A stretch of 64,000 nucleotides of DNA, taken from the NCBI RefSeq assembly GCF_007874125.1, contig NZ_CP040128.1, forward strand, positions 2,294,001-2,358,000, written 5' to 3'. A model generated the notes under the pieces. That model saw only the letters and a program-made list of their open reading frames with translations, had not been told where the DNA came from and searched no databases. The position numbers were made by a program, and so were the translations under genes. The DNA comes from Noviherbaspirillum sp. UKPF54. Lineage in GTDB: Bacteria; Pseudomonadota; Gammaproteobacteria; Burkholderiales; Burkholderiaceae_D. Each line of letters opens with the position of its first letter. The first letter of the stretch is position 1. Of the stretch, positions 28,996-38,840 are shown one piece after another.

Positions 28996-29598
28996 ATGTC
29001 CCTGATCAAGATCATCGAGGTCCTCGCCATCCTGGTCGGCGCGTTCTCCGGCTTCGCCGAAGCGCGCAGCAAGAAGATGGACGTGGTCGGCGTGTTCACG
29101 GTGGCCTTCATCACCGCGTTCGGCGGCGGCACGCTGCGCGACATCCTGCTCGACAAGCGTCCGCTGTTCTGGGTCACGCACCAGGAATATGCGATCCTGA
29201 TCTTCGTGCTGTCCCTGATCGCCGTGCCGGCGGTGCGCATGGCGCGCAAAATCGTGTCGGAAAGGGTGATCGTATTCGCAGATGCGCTCGGGCTCGGCCT
29301 GTTCTCCATCGCCGGCGTGTCCGAGGCGCTGGCGGCCGGCATGCCGATCTTTATCGCCTCGATGATGGGCGTCATTACCGGCATTTTCGGCGGCATCCTG
29401 CGCGATATCGTGTGCAATGAAATCCCGATGGTGCTGCGCGACGGCAGGCCCTATGCGATCTGCTCGTTCGCGGGATGCTGGATGTACCTGCTGATGCAAA
29501 AAACCGGCGTGCCGCCGGATTTTTCACTGTGGTCGAGCGCGCTGGTCATTTGCGGCTTGCGCCTGCTGACCTGGGCCAAAGGCGTGCGCCTCGAATGA
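28996..29598 (+). CDS. TRIC / UPF0126 cation channel-like membrane protein
   Basis: A 200-residue protein with seven predicted helices arranged as two repeats. Each repeat carries the diagnostic glycine motif: AFGGGTLRDILLDKRPLFW (near residue 45) and GIFGGILRDIVCNEIPMVLR (near 130). These match the trimeric intracellular cation (TRIC) channel family (YicG/YadS in E. coli; UPF0126). In bacteria the physiological role (K+ flux, glycine-linked transport) is unsettled. The start is the ATG at 28996. Confidence 0.92.
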   Translation: MSLIKIIEVLAILVGAFSGFAEARSKKMDVVGVFTVAFITAFGGGTLRDILLDKRPLFWVTHQEYAILIFVLSLIAVPAVRMARKIVSERVIVFADALGLGLFSIAGVSEALAAGMPIFIASMMGVITGIFGGILRDIVCNEIPMVLRDGRPYAICSFAGCWMYLLMQKTGVPPDFSLWSSALVICGLRLLTWAKGVRLE

Positions 29599-29599
29599 A

Positions 29600-29651
29600 T
29601 GCGGACTACGGAATCGAATGCGGCTGCGCATGAACGATTCCATAGTCCGCA
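29600..29651. terminator. Bidirectional hairpin between convergent genes
   Basis: A 17-bp inverted repeat with a single mismatch (arms 29600-29616 and 29635-29651) lies between the convergent TRIC-type and glnB genes. The T-tracts are poor, but position and stem length suit bidirectional termination. Confidence 0.55.
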
Positions 29652-29663
29652 AGGAAAACAGGA

Positions 29664-30011
<348 letters not shown>

Positions 30012-30020
30012 TTAATGTAA

Positions 30021-31634
30021 TCACTCACGAAATTTGGACGTAATCGGATAACGCCAGTCGCGGCCGAATGCGCGATGCGTGACGCGAATGCCGATCGGGG
30101 CCTGGCGGCGCTTGTATTCGTTTATTTTAATCAACCGCGTTACACGCTCGACATCTTCCCTACGATACCCTTGCGCCAGGATCTCGGCAATGCTGCGGTT
30201 TTCTTCCATGTACATCTGCATGATCGCGTCCAGCACCTCGTACGGCGGCAGCGAATCCTGGTCGGTCTGGTCGGGCCGCAGCTCGGCCGACGGCGCGCGC
30301 GTCAGTATGCGTGTCGGGATCACGTCGGAAATCGCATTGCGGTAGTCGCACAGACGGTACACCAGCGTCTTGGCGATATCCTTGATTACCGCGAAACCGC
30401 CCGCCATGTCGCCGTACAGCGTGCAGTAGCCGACCGCCATCTCGCTCTTGTTGCCGGTTGTGAGAACGATCGAGCCGTACTTGTTGGACAGCGCCATCAG
30501 GATGGTGCCGCGGATGCGCGCCTGGATGTTTTCCTCGGTCGTATCCTCCGGCAAGCCCTTGAATTCGCCGGCCAGCGTCTTGCGGAACGCATCGAAGCAG
30601 TCGACGATCGGAATCTCGTCATAGCGCACGCCGATGCGTTTGACCATGTCGCGCGAATCGATCCAGGAAATCTCGGCGGTGTACGGCGACGGCATCATCA
30701 CCGCGCGCACCTTGTCCGCGCCCAGCGCATCGACCGCGACCGCCAGCGTCAACGCCGAGTCCACGCCGCCCGACAGGCCGATGAGCACGCTCGGAAAGCC
30801 GTTCTTGGTCACGTAATCGCGCACGCCCAGCACCAGCACCTTATACGCCTGCTCCTCGACCGGCAGGTCGGGCTCGATCGTCGACGGCTTCGGGGTCGCA
30901 CCGTCGAACTCCACGATCCGCAGCTCCTCCACGCAGTGCTTCATGCGGGCCCGCACCTCGCCTTGCGCATCCAGCACAAAGGAATTGCCGTCGAAAACCA
31001 GCTCATCCTGGCCACCGACCAGGTTCGCGTACACGATCGCCATGCCGCGCGCGGTCACGTTGGCGCGCATCACGTCATAGCGCAGGTGCTGCTTGTTGAT
31101 GTGATAAGGCGAGCCGTTCGGCACCAGCAGCACCTGCGCGCCGGCTTCCTGCGCGCGCGCCGGCGCATGCGAAAACCATGTGTCTTCGCAAATGTTGATC
31201 CCGAAGCGCACGCTCTTCACGTCGAACACGACCGGTTCATCAGCCGAAGCGAAATAGCGTTTTTCGTCGAACACCGTGTCGTTGGGCAAGTCGTGCTTGC
31301 GATAGGAAGCCAGCAGCTTGCCGTTGACGACAACCGATGCGGCGTTGAAGCGCGCGCCTTCCAGCAAGACAGGATGGCCGACGACGATATGTACATCCCG
31401 CAGGTCCGCCAGCTCGGCCGTCAGCAGTTCGAACTGTTCGGCGACTTTTGCGTAGAATGAATGGCGCAACAACAAATCTTCCGGCGGATAGCCGACCAGC
31501 GACATTTCCGGGGTCAGCACCACGTCCGCGCCCTGAGTGGCGGCGCGGCGCGCGAAATCGACGATTTTGGCGCGATTGCCCGCCAGGTCTCCGACGGTAC
31601 TATTGATTTGGGCGATTGCAACTTTGACTGTCAT
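30021..31634 (-). CDS. nadE: Glutamine-dependent NAD+ synthetase
   Basis: A 537-residue two-domain enzyme that amidates deamido-NAD to NAD+. The N-terminal nitrilase (glutaminase) domain shows the Glu-Lys-Cys triad: PEMSLVGYPPEDLL, YRKHDLPN and NICEDTW. The C-terminal synthetase carries the P-loop GLSGGVDSALTLAVAVDAL and later TTGNKSEMAVGYCTLYGDMAGGF. The start is the ATG at 31634 (MTVKVAIAQINSTVGD). It forms an operon with glnB. Confidence 0.97.
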   Translation of the reverse strand: MTVKVAIAQINSTVGDLAGNRAKIVDFARRAATQGADVVLTPEMSLVGYPPEDLLLRHSFYAKVAEQFELLTAELADLRDVHIVVGHPVLLEGARFNAASVVVNGKLLASYRKHDLPNDTVFDEKRYFASADEPVVFDVKSVRFGINICEDTWFSHAPARAQEAGAQVLLVPNGSPYHINKQHLRYDVMRANVTARGMAIVYANLVGGQDELVFDGNSFVLDAQGEVRARMKHCVEELRIVEFDGATPKPSTIEPDLPVEEQAYKVLVLGVRDYVTKNGFPSVLIGLSGGVDSALTLAVAVDALGADKVRAVMMPSPYTAEISWIDSRDMVKRIGVRYDEIPIVDCFDAFRKTLAGEFKGLPEDTTEENIQARIRGTILMALSNKYGSIVLTTGNKSEMAVGYCTLYGDMAGGFAVIKDIAKTLVYRLCDYRNAISDVIPTRILTRAPSAELRPDQTDQDSLPPYEVLDAIMQMYMEENRSIAEILAQGYRREDVERVTRLIKINEYKRRQAPIGIRVTHRAFGRDWRYPITSKFRE

Positions 31635-31679
31635 GATGGTGCACAGACGGCTTAACTCTGCTGAAACAAATTATTGATA

Positions 31680-32816
31680 GTGAATTATCGCACGCGAATC
31701 GTTTCCGCTCTGTCCGAGATCGGTCAAGCCGCATGGGATGCGCTTGTATCGGTGCAAGCGGAGCGCAATCCGTTTCTTTCCTATGCTTTTCTTGCGGCGT
31801 TGCATGAAACCGACTGTGCCGCACCCGACACCGGCTGGCAGCCGCAATACCTGACGCTCTGGCGAGGCAGCGAGCTGTGCGCGGCGCTGCCGTTGTACGT
31901 CAAATCCCATTCGTATGGCGAGTACGTGTTCGACTGGGCATGGGCCGACGCCTACCGCCGCAACGGTCTTGCGTACTACCCGAAGCTGCTGTCGGCGATC
32001 CCGTTCACGCCTGTCACGGGCAGCCGCCTGCTGGCGCGCGATGCGGACGCGGCGCAACAATTGATCGATGCGCTGTGCGCGCTGCAGGAGCACAGCGGAC
32101 TGTCGTCCACCCACATCCTGTTTCCGCCCGCGGCGCAGGCGCAGGCCCTGCAAGCGGCCGGCTTCATGCTGCGCAGCGGCGTGCAGTTCCACTGGCTCAA
32201 TCAGGGCTACCGGAGCTTCGACGATTTTCTGTCGGCGCTCGACCGCAAGAAGCGCAAGAACATCCGCGCCGAGCGGCGCAAGGTGCAGGAAGCAGGCATC
32301 CGCTTTCGGCATGTCGCGGGAGAGGATGCCACTGAAGCGGACTGGCGGTTTTTCAAACGCTGCTACGACCGCACCTATGCGGCCCACTATTCCACGCCTT
32401 ACCTGAACCTGGAATTTTTCCTGCGCATCGGCGAAACGATGCCGCAGCATATCCGGCTCATCCTCGCCGAACGCGACGGCAAGCCGATCGCCTCTTCGCT
32501 GGTCTTTCACGATCGTCTTGCGCTGTACGGCCGCTACTGGGGCGCGCTGGAGGATGTGCCCTGCCTGCATTTCGAGACCGCCTACTATCAGCCGCTCGAA
32601 TTCTGCATTGCGCGCGGCATCGAACGCTTCGAGGGCGGCGCCCAGGGCGAGCACAAGATGGCACGTGGATTTTTGCCGGAAAAAACCTGGTCCGCCCACT
32701 GGCTGGCCCATCCCGCCTTCGCCGAAGCGATCGAACGTTTCCTGCAGCAGGAATCTGGCGGGATCGATGCCTACATTGACGAGCTCGACGAACACACGCC
32801 GTTCAAATCACCTTAA
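31680..32816 (+). CDS. FemAB-like / GNAT-fold peptidoglycan-type acyltransferase (COG3146)
   Basis: A protein of about 378 residues of the PF04339 group, annotated as peptidogalycan biosynthesis/recognition or GNAT-family proteins. Conserved stretches are WDALVSVQAERNPFLSYAFL, PLYVKSHSYGEYVFDWAWADAY, DRKKRKNIRAERRKV and FETAYYQPLEFCI followed by FEGGAQGEHKMARGF. The start is uncertain: GTG at 31680 is preferred over TTG at 31674, and no strong ribosome site is seen for either. It is divergent from nadE with only a 45-bp gap. The substrate is unknown. Confidence 0.85.
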   Translation: MNYRTRIVSALSEIGQAAWDALVSVQAERNPFLSYAFLAALHETDCAAPDTGWQPQYLTLWRGSELCAALPLYVKSHSYGEYVFDWAWADAYRRNGLAYYPKLLSAIPFTPVTGSRLLARDADAAQQLIDALCALQEHSGLSSTHILFPPAAQAQALQAAGFMLRSGVQFHWLNQGYRSFDDFLSALDRKKRKNIRAERRKVQEAGIRFRHVAGEDATEADWRFFKRCYDRTYAAHYSTPYLNLEFFLRIGETMPQHIRLILAERDGKPIASSLVFHDRLALYGRYWGALEDVPCLHFETAYYQPLEFCIARGIERFEGGAQGEHKMARGFLPEKTWSAHWLAHPAFAEAIERFLQQESGGIDAYIDELDEHTPFKSP

Positions 32817-32936
32817 CCAAGAGTCGACACCGACAAAAAACTTGCGGGCACAGCACGGCGCGCAGGAGGATATTTCTGGTGCGAGTCGACGCTATTTTCT
32901 TGCCAAGAATAAAACTTCGCGGCATCCTGTCGCATC

Positions 32937-33989
32937 ATGATCTCCCAGCCGACTGCCCGCATGACATCGATCGCCCCTGCGCTCAGCCGAATCGGACGCT
33001 TCTACATTACGCGCGAGCTGGGGCGCGGCACGGTCGGCTGCGTCTATCTCGGCCACGATCCGGTCATCGGCCGCGACCTGGCGATCAAGACCTTCAATCC
33101 GCGCCTGACGCCAGCCGAAAAGTCGCGTTACGAACAGCAATTCCTCAACGAAGCCCGCGCCGCGGGCTGCCTGTCGCATCCACATATCGCGACGATCTAC
33201 GACGCTTCGGTTGAAAACGGAGCGACCTACATCGCGATGGAATACCTGCAAGGGCGCGAGCTGAGCAGGATGCTCGACAATGGCCATCGCTTCAAGCCGG
33301 AAGAAACGGCCTCGATCGGATGGAAGATCGCCGATGCGCTCGACCACGCGCACCGCCATGACGTCGTGCACCGCGACATCAAGCCGGCCAATATCTTCAT
33401 GGTGAAGGATGAATTGCCCAAGCTGGTCGATTTCGGCATCGCGCGCGCGCCGAAACGCAGCGGCGGCGCGGAGGGGGAAACGCCCGCCGATCACTGGCCG
33501 CACACCATCTTCCAGAACAACAAGCTGTTCGGCACCCCGGCCTACATGTCGCCAGAACAGGCGGCGGGCAAACCAGCCGGCCCGCCGACCGACATCTATT
33601 CCCTGGGCGCCGTCATGTATGAAATGCTGGTCGGCCAGAAGCCGTTCCAGTCCGGCAGCGTCGACAAGCTCCTGAACGAGATCGCGCTGCGGGCGCCGGC
33701 ACCGCCGCACGAGGTCGATCCGAACATTCCCATGGCGCTGTCGCAAATCGTGATGAAGGCAATGAGCAAGCGCCCCGAGAAGCGCTATCAGACGGCGGAA
33801 GCGATGGCGCTCGACCTGAAGCGTTTCCTGCTGCGCGAAAGGCGCGCAATGCGCCGCATGAAACTCGAGATGGTGGCCCTCGAACGCCGCCATCCGCGCA
33901 AGCTGAATTTTGCGCGCAGCCCGCTCTTCTGGGGCGGATGCCTGGCGCTGGCAGCGGCGACCATGCTGACGTTCAGGATGTTGCGCTGA
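32937..33989 (+). CDS. Tail-anchored Hanks-type Ser/Thr protein kinase
   Basis: A 350-residue kinase with all catalytic elements: glycine loop ELGRGTVGCVYLG, ATP lysine K51 (DLAIKTF), HRDIKPAN with D147, DFG at 165-167, and the activation-segment end GTPAYMSPEQAAG. The C-terminal ~22 residues (SPLFWGGCLALAAATMLTF) form one hydrophobic helix, so the kinase is anchored facing the cytoplasm with no periplasmic sensor or PASTA repeats. The substrate is unknown. An alternative start at 32961 (MTSIAPAL) is possible. Its 3' end is 7 bp from that of the convergent HDOD gene. Confidence 0.92.
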   Translation: MISQPTARMTSIAPALSRIGRFYITRELGRGTVGCVYLGHDPVIGRDLAIKTFNPRLTPAEKSRYEQQFLNEARAAGCLSHPHIATIYDASVENGATYIAMEYLQGRELSRMLDNGHRFKPEETASIGWKIADALDHAHRHDVVHRDIKPANIFMVKDELPKLVDFGIARAPKRSGGAEGETPADHWPHTIFQNNKLFGTPAYMSPEQAAGKPAGPPTDIYSLGAVMYEMLVGQKPFQSGSVDKLLNEIALRAPAPPHEVDPNIPMALSQIVMKAMSKRPEKRYQTAEAMALDLKRFLLRERRAMRRMKLEMVALERRHPRKLNFARSPLFWGGCLALAAATMLTFRMLR

Positions 33990-33996
33990 ACCGCGC

Positions 33997-35634
33997 CTAA
34001 AGCGAGTTCAGCGCTGTCAACACCTGCCCTTTCAATGTCTTGATCAGCGCCGTTTCATCGGCCGGCACGCCTTCCGGGGCTGGTTGCGCACGGTCGGCAT
34101 AGAACAGGCCAAGCTGCTTGTTCTGGACCACCAGCGGCAGCACGATGAAGCTGCGCGCCTCCGGCAGCAGCGCGCGATGCCAGTCAGGAAGCAGGCTGCG
34201 TATCTTGGGGGCGAACGCATCCGAAATCATCAGGTCGGCATTGTTTTCCATTGCCAGCTTGAAGAGATCGTCGCCGGGCGCGAATTGAAAGACGAAGCCC
34301 GCCTCGCGCGCCGCATAATTCTCGCCGACGGTGATGCGCGCCCGGAACCGGTTCGAATGCTTTTCCTTCAGGCACACCGTGGCAAAGCGGAACCCCATGC
34401 CGCTGTACAAGGTTTCCAGCACCAGCAGCATCAAGTCGTTGAGCTTGCAGTTACCCGAGGCCATCATCTGCGTCACGTCCAGCACGCCGTCCAGCAGCAG
34501 GTCGCGCGCGTTGAGCGGCTTGCCGCTCGGATGGCACGCTCCCACCTGCACCGGCTCGCTTTCCTCGACTAAATCCAGCAGCAACTCGTTGAGCAGGCCG
34601 GCTTGTGCCGGCGCCTTCGCCGCGGATTGTCCGGCGTCGGCATGCGTACCGTGCGCCTCGCCCCTCGCGTCGAAGTACGGGGCCAGTTCGCTGTCGCTGG
34701 CCAGCGCGCTCGACTCTTGCGCGACGCTGGCGAACAATTGTTCCAGCCTGGCGTGATCGAGGTTGAACGCCGCGCCGAAGCGCAGCAGTAAGGCATTGCG
34801 GGCATCCGCCTGGGCGGGGTCGTCCATTGCCGGAATCAGCTTCGCGGCGTTCAGGCTGAAGGATGCGACCTGTTGCATCCACTCCTGCCGCCCTTTCGAC
34901 GGTTTCAGTACGCCTGACGGCAACGCTGACAGCGCATGCACGATAGACTCGGGGATATTCCAGCTGCGCAGTACCGACTCGGCCAGCAAGTCGAAGCTGC
35001 AACCCAGCAGCTCTTTCGATGCCTGGGCCGGCGTATGCGTGCCGCTTTCCACCAGCCTGGCGATATTCAGGTACAGCCGGTGGTCGTGCGCGGCCACCAG
35101 CAGGCGGCCGATATTCTTGAACAGCGCCGCAATCGCCGCTTCCTCCGCATCCTTGTGCTGACTGCGGCGCGCCATCTCGCGTCCCACCATGCTGGCGGTT
35201 AGCGCCAGCAGCAGTTCGTTGCGCACGCTTTGCGCATGCGTCCCGGCCAACCGGTCCACCAGCAGCATCGCCAGCGCCGTCGTCTTGACCGTTTCCAGGC
35301 CAAGCAGGAAGATGGCCTTCGACACCGTCGTCACCTGCCGGCCCGAAGCGGTGCGGTAGCTGACCGTGTTGGCGATGCGCAGGATCTTTTGCGTCAGCGC
35401 GACGTCCGACAGGATGAAATGCGCGAGATCGCTGACGGCCTCATCGTCCGACGAAGCCATTTGCACCACACGGGATACGGCGCTGCCAAGCGCCGGGAGA
35501 TCGGCGGCGGCGTTAATTTTCTGCAGCAAACGATCGCGCGCCCGGGCCGCGTCCTGGACGCCGCCGTCACCTGTCCCTATCCCCGTCCCGGAGCCCGATG
35601 CTCCAGCCTTCTTTAATTCCACTGCCCGCTCCAT
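33997..35634 (-). CDS. HDOD-GAF-type signalling protein
   Basis: A 545-residue cytoplasmic protein. After a Gly/Ala-rich leader (about residues 10-30) comes an HDOD domain (about 35-250: LPALGSAVSRVVQMASSD, LAHFILSDVALTQKILRIAN, VTTVSKAIFLLGLETV, FKNIGRLLVA). The C-terminal third (about 370-540) is GAF-like, ending FIVLPLVVQNKQLGLFYADR. HDOD proteins are output or scaffold modules in chemotaxis, stress and c-di-GMP signalling, without known catalysis. It is convergent with the kinase gene, with a 7-bp intergenic space. A functional link to the kinase is possible but unproven. Confidence 0.85.
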   Translation of the reverse strand: MERAVELKKAGASGSGTGIGTGDGGVQDAARARDRLLQKINAAADLPALGSAVSRVVQMASSDDEAVSDLAHFILSDVALTQKILRIANTVSYRTASGRQVTTVSKAIFLLGLETVKTTALAMLLVDRLAGTHAQSVRNELLLALTASMVGREMARRSQHKDAEEAAIAALFKNIGRLLVAAHDHRLYLNIARLVESGTHTPAQASKELLGCSFDLLAESVLRSWNIPESIVHALSALPSGVLKPSKGRQEWMQQVASFSLNAAKLIPAMDDPAQADARNALLLRFGAAFNLDHARLEQLFASVAQESSALASDSELAPYFDARGEAHGTHADAGQSAAKAPAQAGLLNELLLDLVEESEPVQVGACHPSGKPLNARDLLLDGVLDVTQMMASGNCKLNDLMLLVLETLYSGMGFRFATVCLKEKHSNRFRARITVGENYAAREAGFVFQFAPGDDLFKLAMENNADLMISDAFAPKIRSLLPDWHRALLPEARSFIVLPLVVQNKQLGLFYADRAQPAPEGVPADETALIKTLKGQVLTALNSL

Positions 35635-35757
35635 TATTGCCGCACGGCAACTTTAGCCAATAATGACGCATTTGAATTCAGTTGTCGATGCAAACGTGCG
35701 CTGGAGATGCAAGTTATCACTGTGCGGCAACGAAAGCGTGCAAGCGCGGCGCTGGGG

Positions 35758-35786
35758 CGAAAAAAAAAGCGCACCTTGCGGTGCGC
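35758..35786 (-). terminator. Rho-independent terminator of ppa
   Basis: On the minus strand a 7-bp GC stem (arms 35769-35775 and 35780-35786, 4-nt loop) is followed by a run of T residues covering 35768-35758. It lies 25 bp after the ppa stop. Confidence 0.9.
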
Positions 35787-35810
35787 CCTTTCGTAAGAAC
35801 ACTTTGGCGA

Positions 35811-36350
35811 TTACTTGCTGTGCGCCTTGTTGTAGGCTTCCGCGCCAGCCATGATTTCAGCTTTCGCCTCGTCCGGGCCTTCCCAGCCGTCCACCTTGAC
35901 CCACTTGCCTTTTTCGAGATCCTTGTAGTGCTCGAAGAAGTGCTGGATCTGCTGCAGGCGCAGGTCGTTGAGGTCTTGCGGCTTTTGCCAGTGGGTGTAG
36001 ATCGGCAGCACCTTATCTACCGGAACCGCCAGCACCTTGGCATCGCCGCCGGCCTCGTCGGTCATCTTCAGCACGCCGATCGGACGGCAGCGCACGACCA
36101 CGCCCGGGATCAGCGGGAACGGAGTCACCACCAGCACGTCGACCGGGTCGCCGTCGGCGGAAATGGTTTGCGGGATATAGCCGTAGTTGCACGGATAGTG
36201 CATCGCGGTGCCCATGAAACGGTCGACGAAAATCGCGCCGGTATCCTTGTCCACCTCATACTTGATCGGGTCGGCGTTCATCGGGATTTCGATGATCACG
36301 TTGAAATCGTTCGGCAAGTCGCGTCCGGCGGGAACGTTATTCAAGCTCAT
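35811..36350 (-). CDS. ppa: Inorganic pyrophosphatase (family I)
   Basis: A 179-residue soluble hexameric enzyme that hydrolyses PPi to two phosphates. The signature DGDPVDVLV (metal-binding Asp residues) is in [36 protein letters not shown] and [13 protein letters not shown] supply the active-site Lys, Glu, Arg and Tyr residues. The length is normal for the bacterial family. Single-gene unit with a strong terminator. Confidence 0.98.
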   Translation of the reverse strand: MSLNNVPAGRDLPNDFNVIIEIPMNADPIKYEVDKDTGAIFVDRFMGTAMHYPCNYGYIPQTISADGDPVDVLVVTPFPLIPGVVVRCRPIGVLKMTDEAGGDAKVLAVPVDKVLPIYTHWQKPQDLNDLRLQQIQHFFEHYKDLEKGKWVKVDGWEGPDEAKAEIMAGAEAYNKAHSK

Positions 36351-36447
36351 GTTGCTCTCTCATCTAATGAAAATTTGGAAACCCGCAGATTATAGCGGCT
36401 TTCATTCTGGCTTTGTGCGTCGCAACAGCACGCGCCGCGCGCTGTGG

Positions 36448-36480
36448 GCTGACACGCAACGCCGTCAGCCGCGTGTCAGC
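36448..36480. terminator. Hairpin downstream of hemY
   Basis: A perfect 10-bp inverted repeat (36448-36457 / 36471-36480) with a 13-nt loop, 20 bp past the hemY stop and before ppa's upstream region. It has no T-tract, so it is a probable but weak end of the hem operon. Confidence 0.4.
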
Positions 36481-36499
36481 AACAAGTGATAGCTACAAG

Positions 36500-37696
36500 C
36501 TACAGGATGCTGGCCAGTGCGCACTGGCGATAATGCGCGGCCGCTTCGTCCGGCTGCTTCAGCGCTTCGTGCAGTTGCGCCAGCTTCAGATGCGCTTCGC
36601 GCACCGTGGACGCGCCGGATGCCTCCGACAGCGCCTGCTCCAGGTGGCGCTGCGCCTTGCCCCACAATTTCTGGCGCAGGCAGAGCACGCCCAGCGTGAG
36701 CGCCAGCTCGGAGTCGGAAGGATGCGAACGCGCCCATTCCTCGCAGCGTTCGATCTGGGCCAGCAGGGCGGGCGATCCTTCGGCCGCCGCGGAATTGCCG
36801 TACGCGCGCACCAGGCGCTCGTCCCATTCGACCTCCAGCGCCTTTTCCACGATGGTACGCGCCTCGTCGTGCAGTCCGCTGGCGTTGAACGCCCCGGCGG
36901 CGCGCACCGCCACGAACGGCCGCACGCGGTCTTCGGCAGGCACGGCCGCCCAAATCCGCCGAATCGATTCGGTGTCATGCGCAACGCTGGAAAGCAGCGC
37001 CTCATAGGCCAGTTCGCGCAGGCGGTGCGACAGCGCCGGATGCAATGCGTTGCGCTTGTCGAGCAAGCGCACCAGGCGCAGCACTTCGGGCCAGTTCTTG
37101 GCGCGCTGGTTGGCCTTGAGCGCCAGGCGCAGCGCATGGATATGGCGCATGCCGCTGGCATTGAGTTCCCTGATCGCTTCCAGCGCGCTTTCGGGCTGCT
37201 GGCCGTCGACGGCGAGTTCAATGGCCGTCATCAGGCGCGCGGTTTTCAGCGCCTGGTCGTCCTGCGCCTTGGCCAGCCAGACGTCGCGTCGCTCAGGCTG
37301 TCCCATGCGGTGCGCCGCGCGCGCCGCGATCAGGGCCGACAGCCCGGCATTGTCCGGATTGTCGGCGGCGCGGATGGCCGCCTTTTCCGCATGGCCGAAG
37401 CGGCCTTCGAACAAGGCCTTGAGCGCCTCGCGCATGGCGCGGTTGCCTTCGCGCTCGCGCTTGTCGCGGCGGTAGGCCGCCACGCGCTGCGGCATCTGCT
37501 GCGTGCTGCGGATGGCGGTCAGGACCGAATATACGACGACGAACAGCAGCGCGGCCAGTGCGATGAAAAGGTTGAGCGACAGATCGATGCGGTACGGCGG
37601 GTAGAAGAACACCACGTTGCCGGGATTGAATTGCGCCCCTACCGCCAGCCCGATGGCGGCGGCAAACAGGATCACGAGCGAGAGCAGGATACGCAT
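36500..37696 (-). CDS. hemY: HemY-like haem-operon membrane TPR protein
   Basis: A 398-residue inner-membrane protein of the proteobacterial HemY family (COG3071), unrelated to the protoporphyrinogen oxidase of the same name. Two N-terminal hydrophobic helices (about residues 1-22 and 42-63) precede a helical TPR-like region (EALKALFEGRFGHAEKAAIRAADN, LALTLGVLCLRQKLWGKAQRHLEQALSE in parts). Its role in tetrapyrrole metabolism is inferred from synteny. The ATG shares one base with the hemX stop (TAATG), so the two are coupled. Confidence 0.92.
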   Translation of the reverse strand: MRILLSLVILFAAAIGLAVGAQFNPGNVVFFYPPYRIDLSLNLFIALAALLFVVVYSVLTAIRSTQQMPQRVAAYRRDKREREGNRAMREALKALFEGRFGHAEKAAIRAADNPDNAGLSALIAARAAHRMGQPERRDVWLAKAQDDQALKTARLMTAIELAVDGQQPESALEAIRELNASGMRHIHALRLALKANQRAKNWPEVLRLVRLLDKRNALHPALSHRLRELAYEALLSSVAHDTESIRRIWAAVPAEDRVRPFVAVRAAGAFNASGLHDEARTIVEKALEVEWDERLVRAYGNSAAAEGSPALLAQIERCEEWARSHPSDSELALTLGVLCLRQKLWGKAQRHLEQALSEASGASTVREAHLKLAQLHEALKQPDEAAAHYRQCALASIL

Positions 37697-38838
37697 TATG
37701 GCTTCGCCTTGTAATTGCGCACCGCATTCAGGCTGTCGGCCAGGGTCGGCATGTCGATCGACAGGTTGCTCGACTGGACTTGCCGCAGCAGCGCCAGCGC
37801 CGTCTGCGTCTGCTTGGCGCGCGTATCGAAGTACCTGGAGATGGCGTCCTGCGCGGCGAGAAGATCGCTGCGGAACATGGCTTCATTGCGGGTCAACAGC
37901 GCCATGCGCGCATTCAGCAGGCGCAGCTTCACGTTCTCGCGCGCGTAGTAGGCCTGGGTCGGCGACAGCAGCAGCGCATCGGGCGTTTCCACATTGCGCA
38001 CGCGGACCATTTGCTTGAGCTCGGTCCAGACTTCATTGGTCCAGCTGTTCCACCTGTCTTCCAGGTCGCTGAACCAGTCGGCGGCGGAATTGCCCGCGTT
38101 CGCCGGCGCTTTCGCGGCGCTTGCGCTCTTCGATGCGCGGCGCGAGGTCTTGGGCTGGGTGGCCGGCAACGCCGGCTTTTCATCGGCCAGCAAGGGCATG
38201 CTGTCGATTTGTCCGATCAGGCTATCCAGGCGCAACGCGATGCCGGGAAGATCGATGTTCGGCAGCAGCTTGAGACGCTCCATGTCCCTGGCAAGCGCGC
38301 GGCGGATGACGATGAACTGCGGCTTGTCCGAACGCGACAGGCGGTTGTCGGCGTTTTGCAGCGCAATCAGCGCGCCCTGCACATTGCCGGCCAGTTGCAA
38401 TTGCTGGCTGGCGGTCGACAGCACCTGTTCGATTTCCGCCAGCGCCCAGTCGTCGCGATTCTTCGACAGCTCCTGGTACATCTGTTCCAGCGCCAGTTGC
38501 TGCCCCTGCGCTTCGACCTGCTTGCCTTCGAGGACATTGACCTTGGCCTGCATGTCGCGCATGCTGTCCTGCATCGACTTCACCAGCACCTTGGTTTCGG
38601 CATTGATCGACTCGCCGGTTTTCAGACGCTGCGCCATTTCCTCGCGCAAGCTGCTGATTTCGTGGTTCGACGACCACCATTGCGCCGCCAGCAAGAAGCC
38701 GAGCACGCCCAGCGCCGCGTACACCGGGCGGTTCAGCCGATGATGCCCGGAGCCAGTCTCAGTTTGCAAAGGCAGCTGCGGCGCGGGGCTGGCACCGCCG
38801 GATGGAGTGGAATTATTGGAGGATGGCAATTCGTTCAT
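37696..38838 (-). CDS. hemX: HemX-like haem-operon membrane protein
   Basis: A 380-residue protein of the HemX family, often mislabelled uroporphyrinogen-III C-methyltransferase. A cytoplasmic Ser/Pro-rich leader is followed by one transmembrane helix (about residues 38-55, YAALGVLGFLLAAQWW) and a long helical periplasmic part with coiled-coil character (LREEMAQRLKTGESINAET, NVLEGKQVEAQGQQLALEQM). No SAM-binding motif is visible, so methyltransferase activity is not supported. The ATG at 38838 lies 2 bp beyond the hemD stop; a TTG at 38844 would overlap it. Confidence 0.9.
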   Translation of the reverse strand: MNELPSSNNSTPSGGASPAPQLPLQTETGSGHHRLNRPVYAALGVLGFLLAAQWWSSNHEISSLREEMAQRLKTGESINAETKVLVKSMQDSMRDMQAKVNVLEGKQVEAQGQQLALEQMYQELSKNRDDWALAEIEQVLSTASQQLQLAGNVQGALIALQNADNRLSRSDKPQFIVIRRALARDMERLKLLPNIDLPGIALRLDSLIGQIDSMPLLADEKPALPATQPKTSRRASKSASAAKAPANAGNSAADWFSDLEDRWNSWTNEVWTELKQMVRVRNVETPDALLLSPTQAYYARENVKLRLLNARMALLTRNEAMFRSDLLAAQDAISRYFDTRAKQTQTALALLRQVQSSNLSIDMPTLADSLNAVRNYKAKP

Positions 38839-38840
38839 GC

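Noticed and set aside
37696..38838. Annotation of hemX as a uroporphyrinogen-III methyltransferase.
   Set aside because: The protein is a single-pass helical membrane protein without SAM-binding motifs; the label is a historical mis-annotation.
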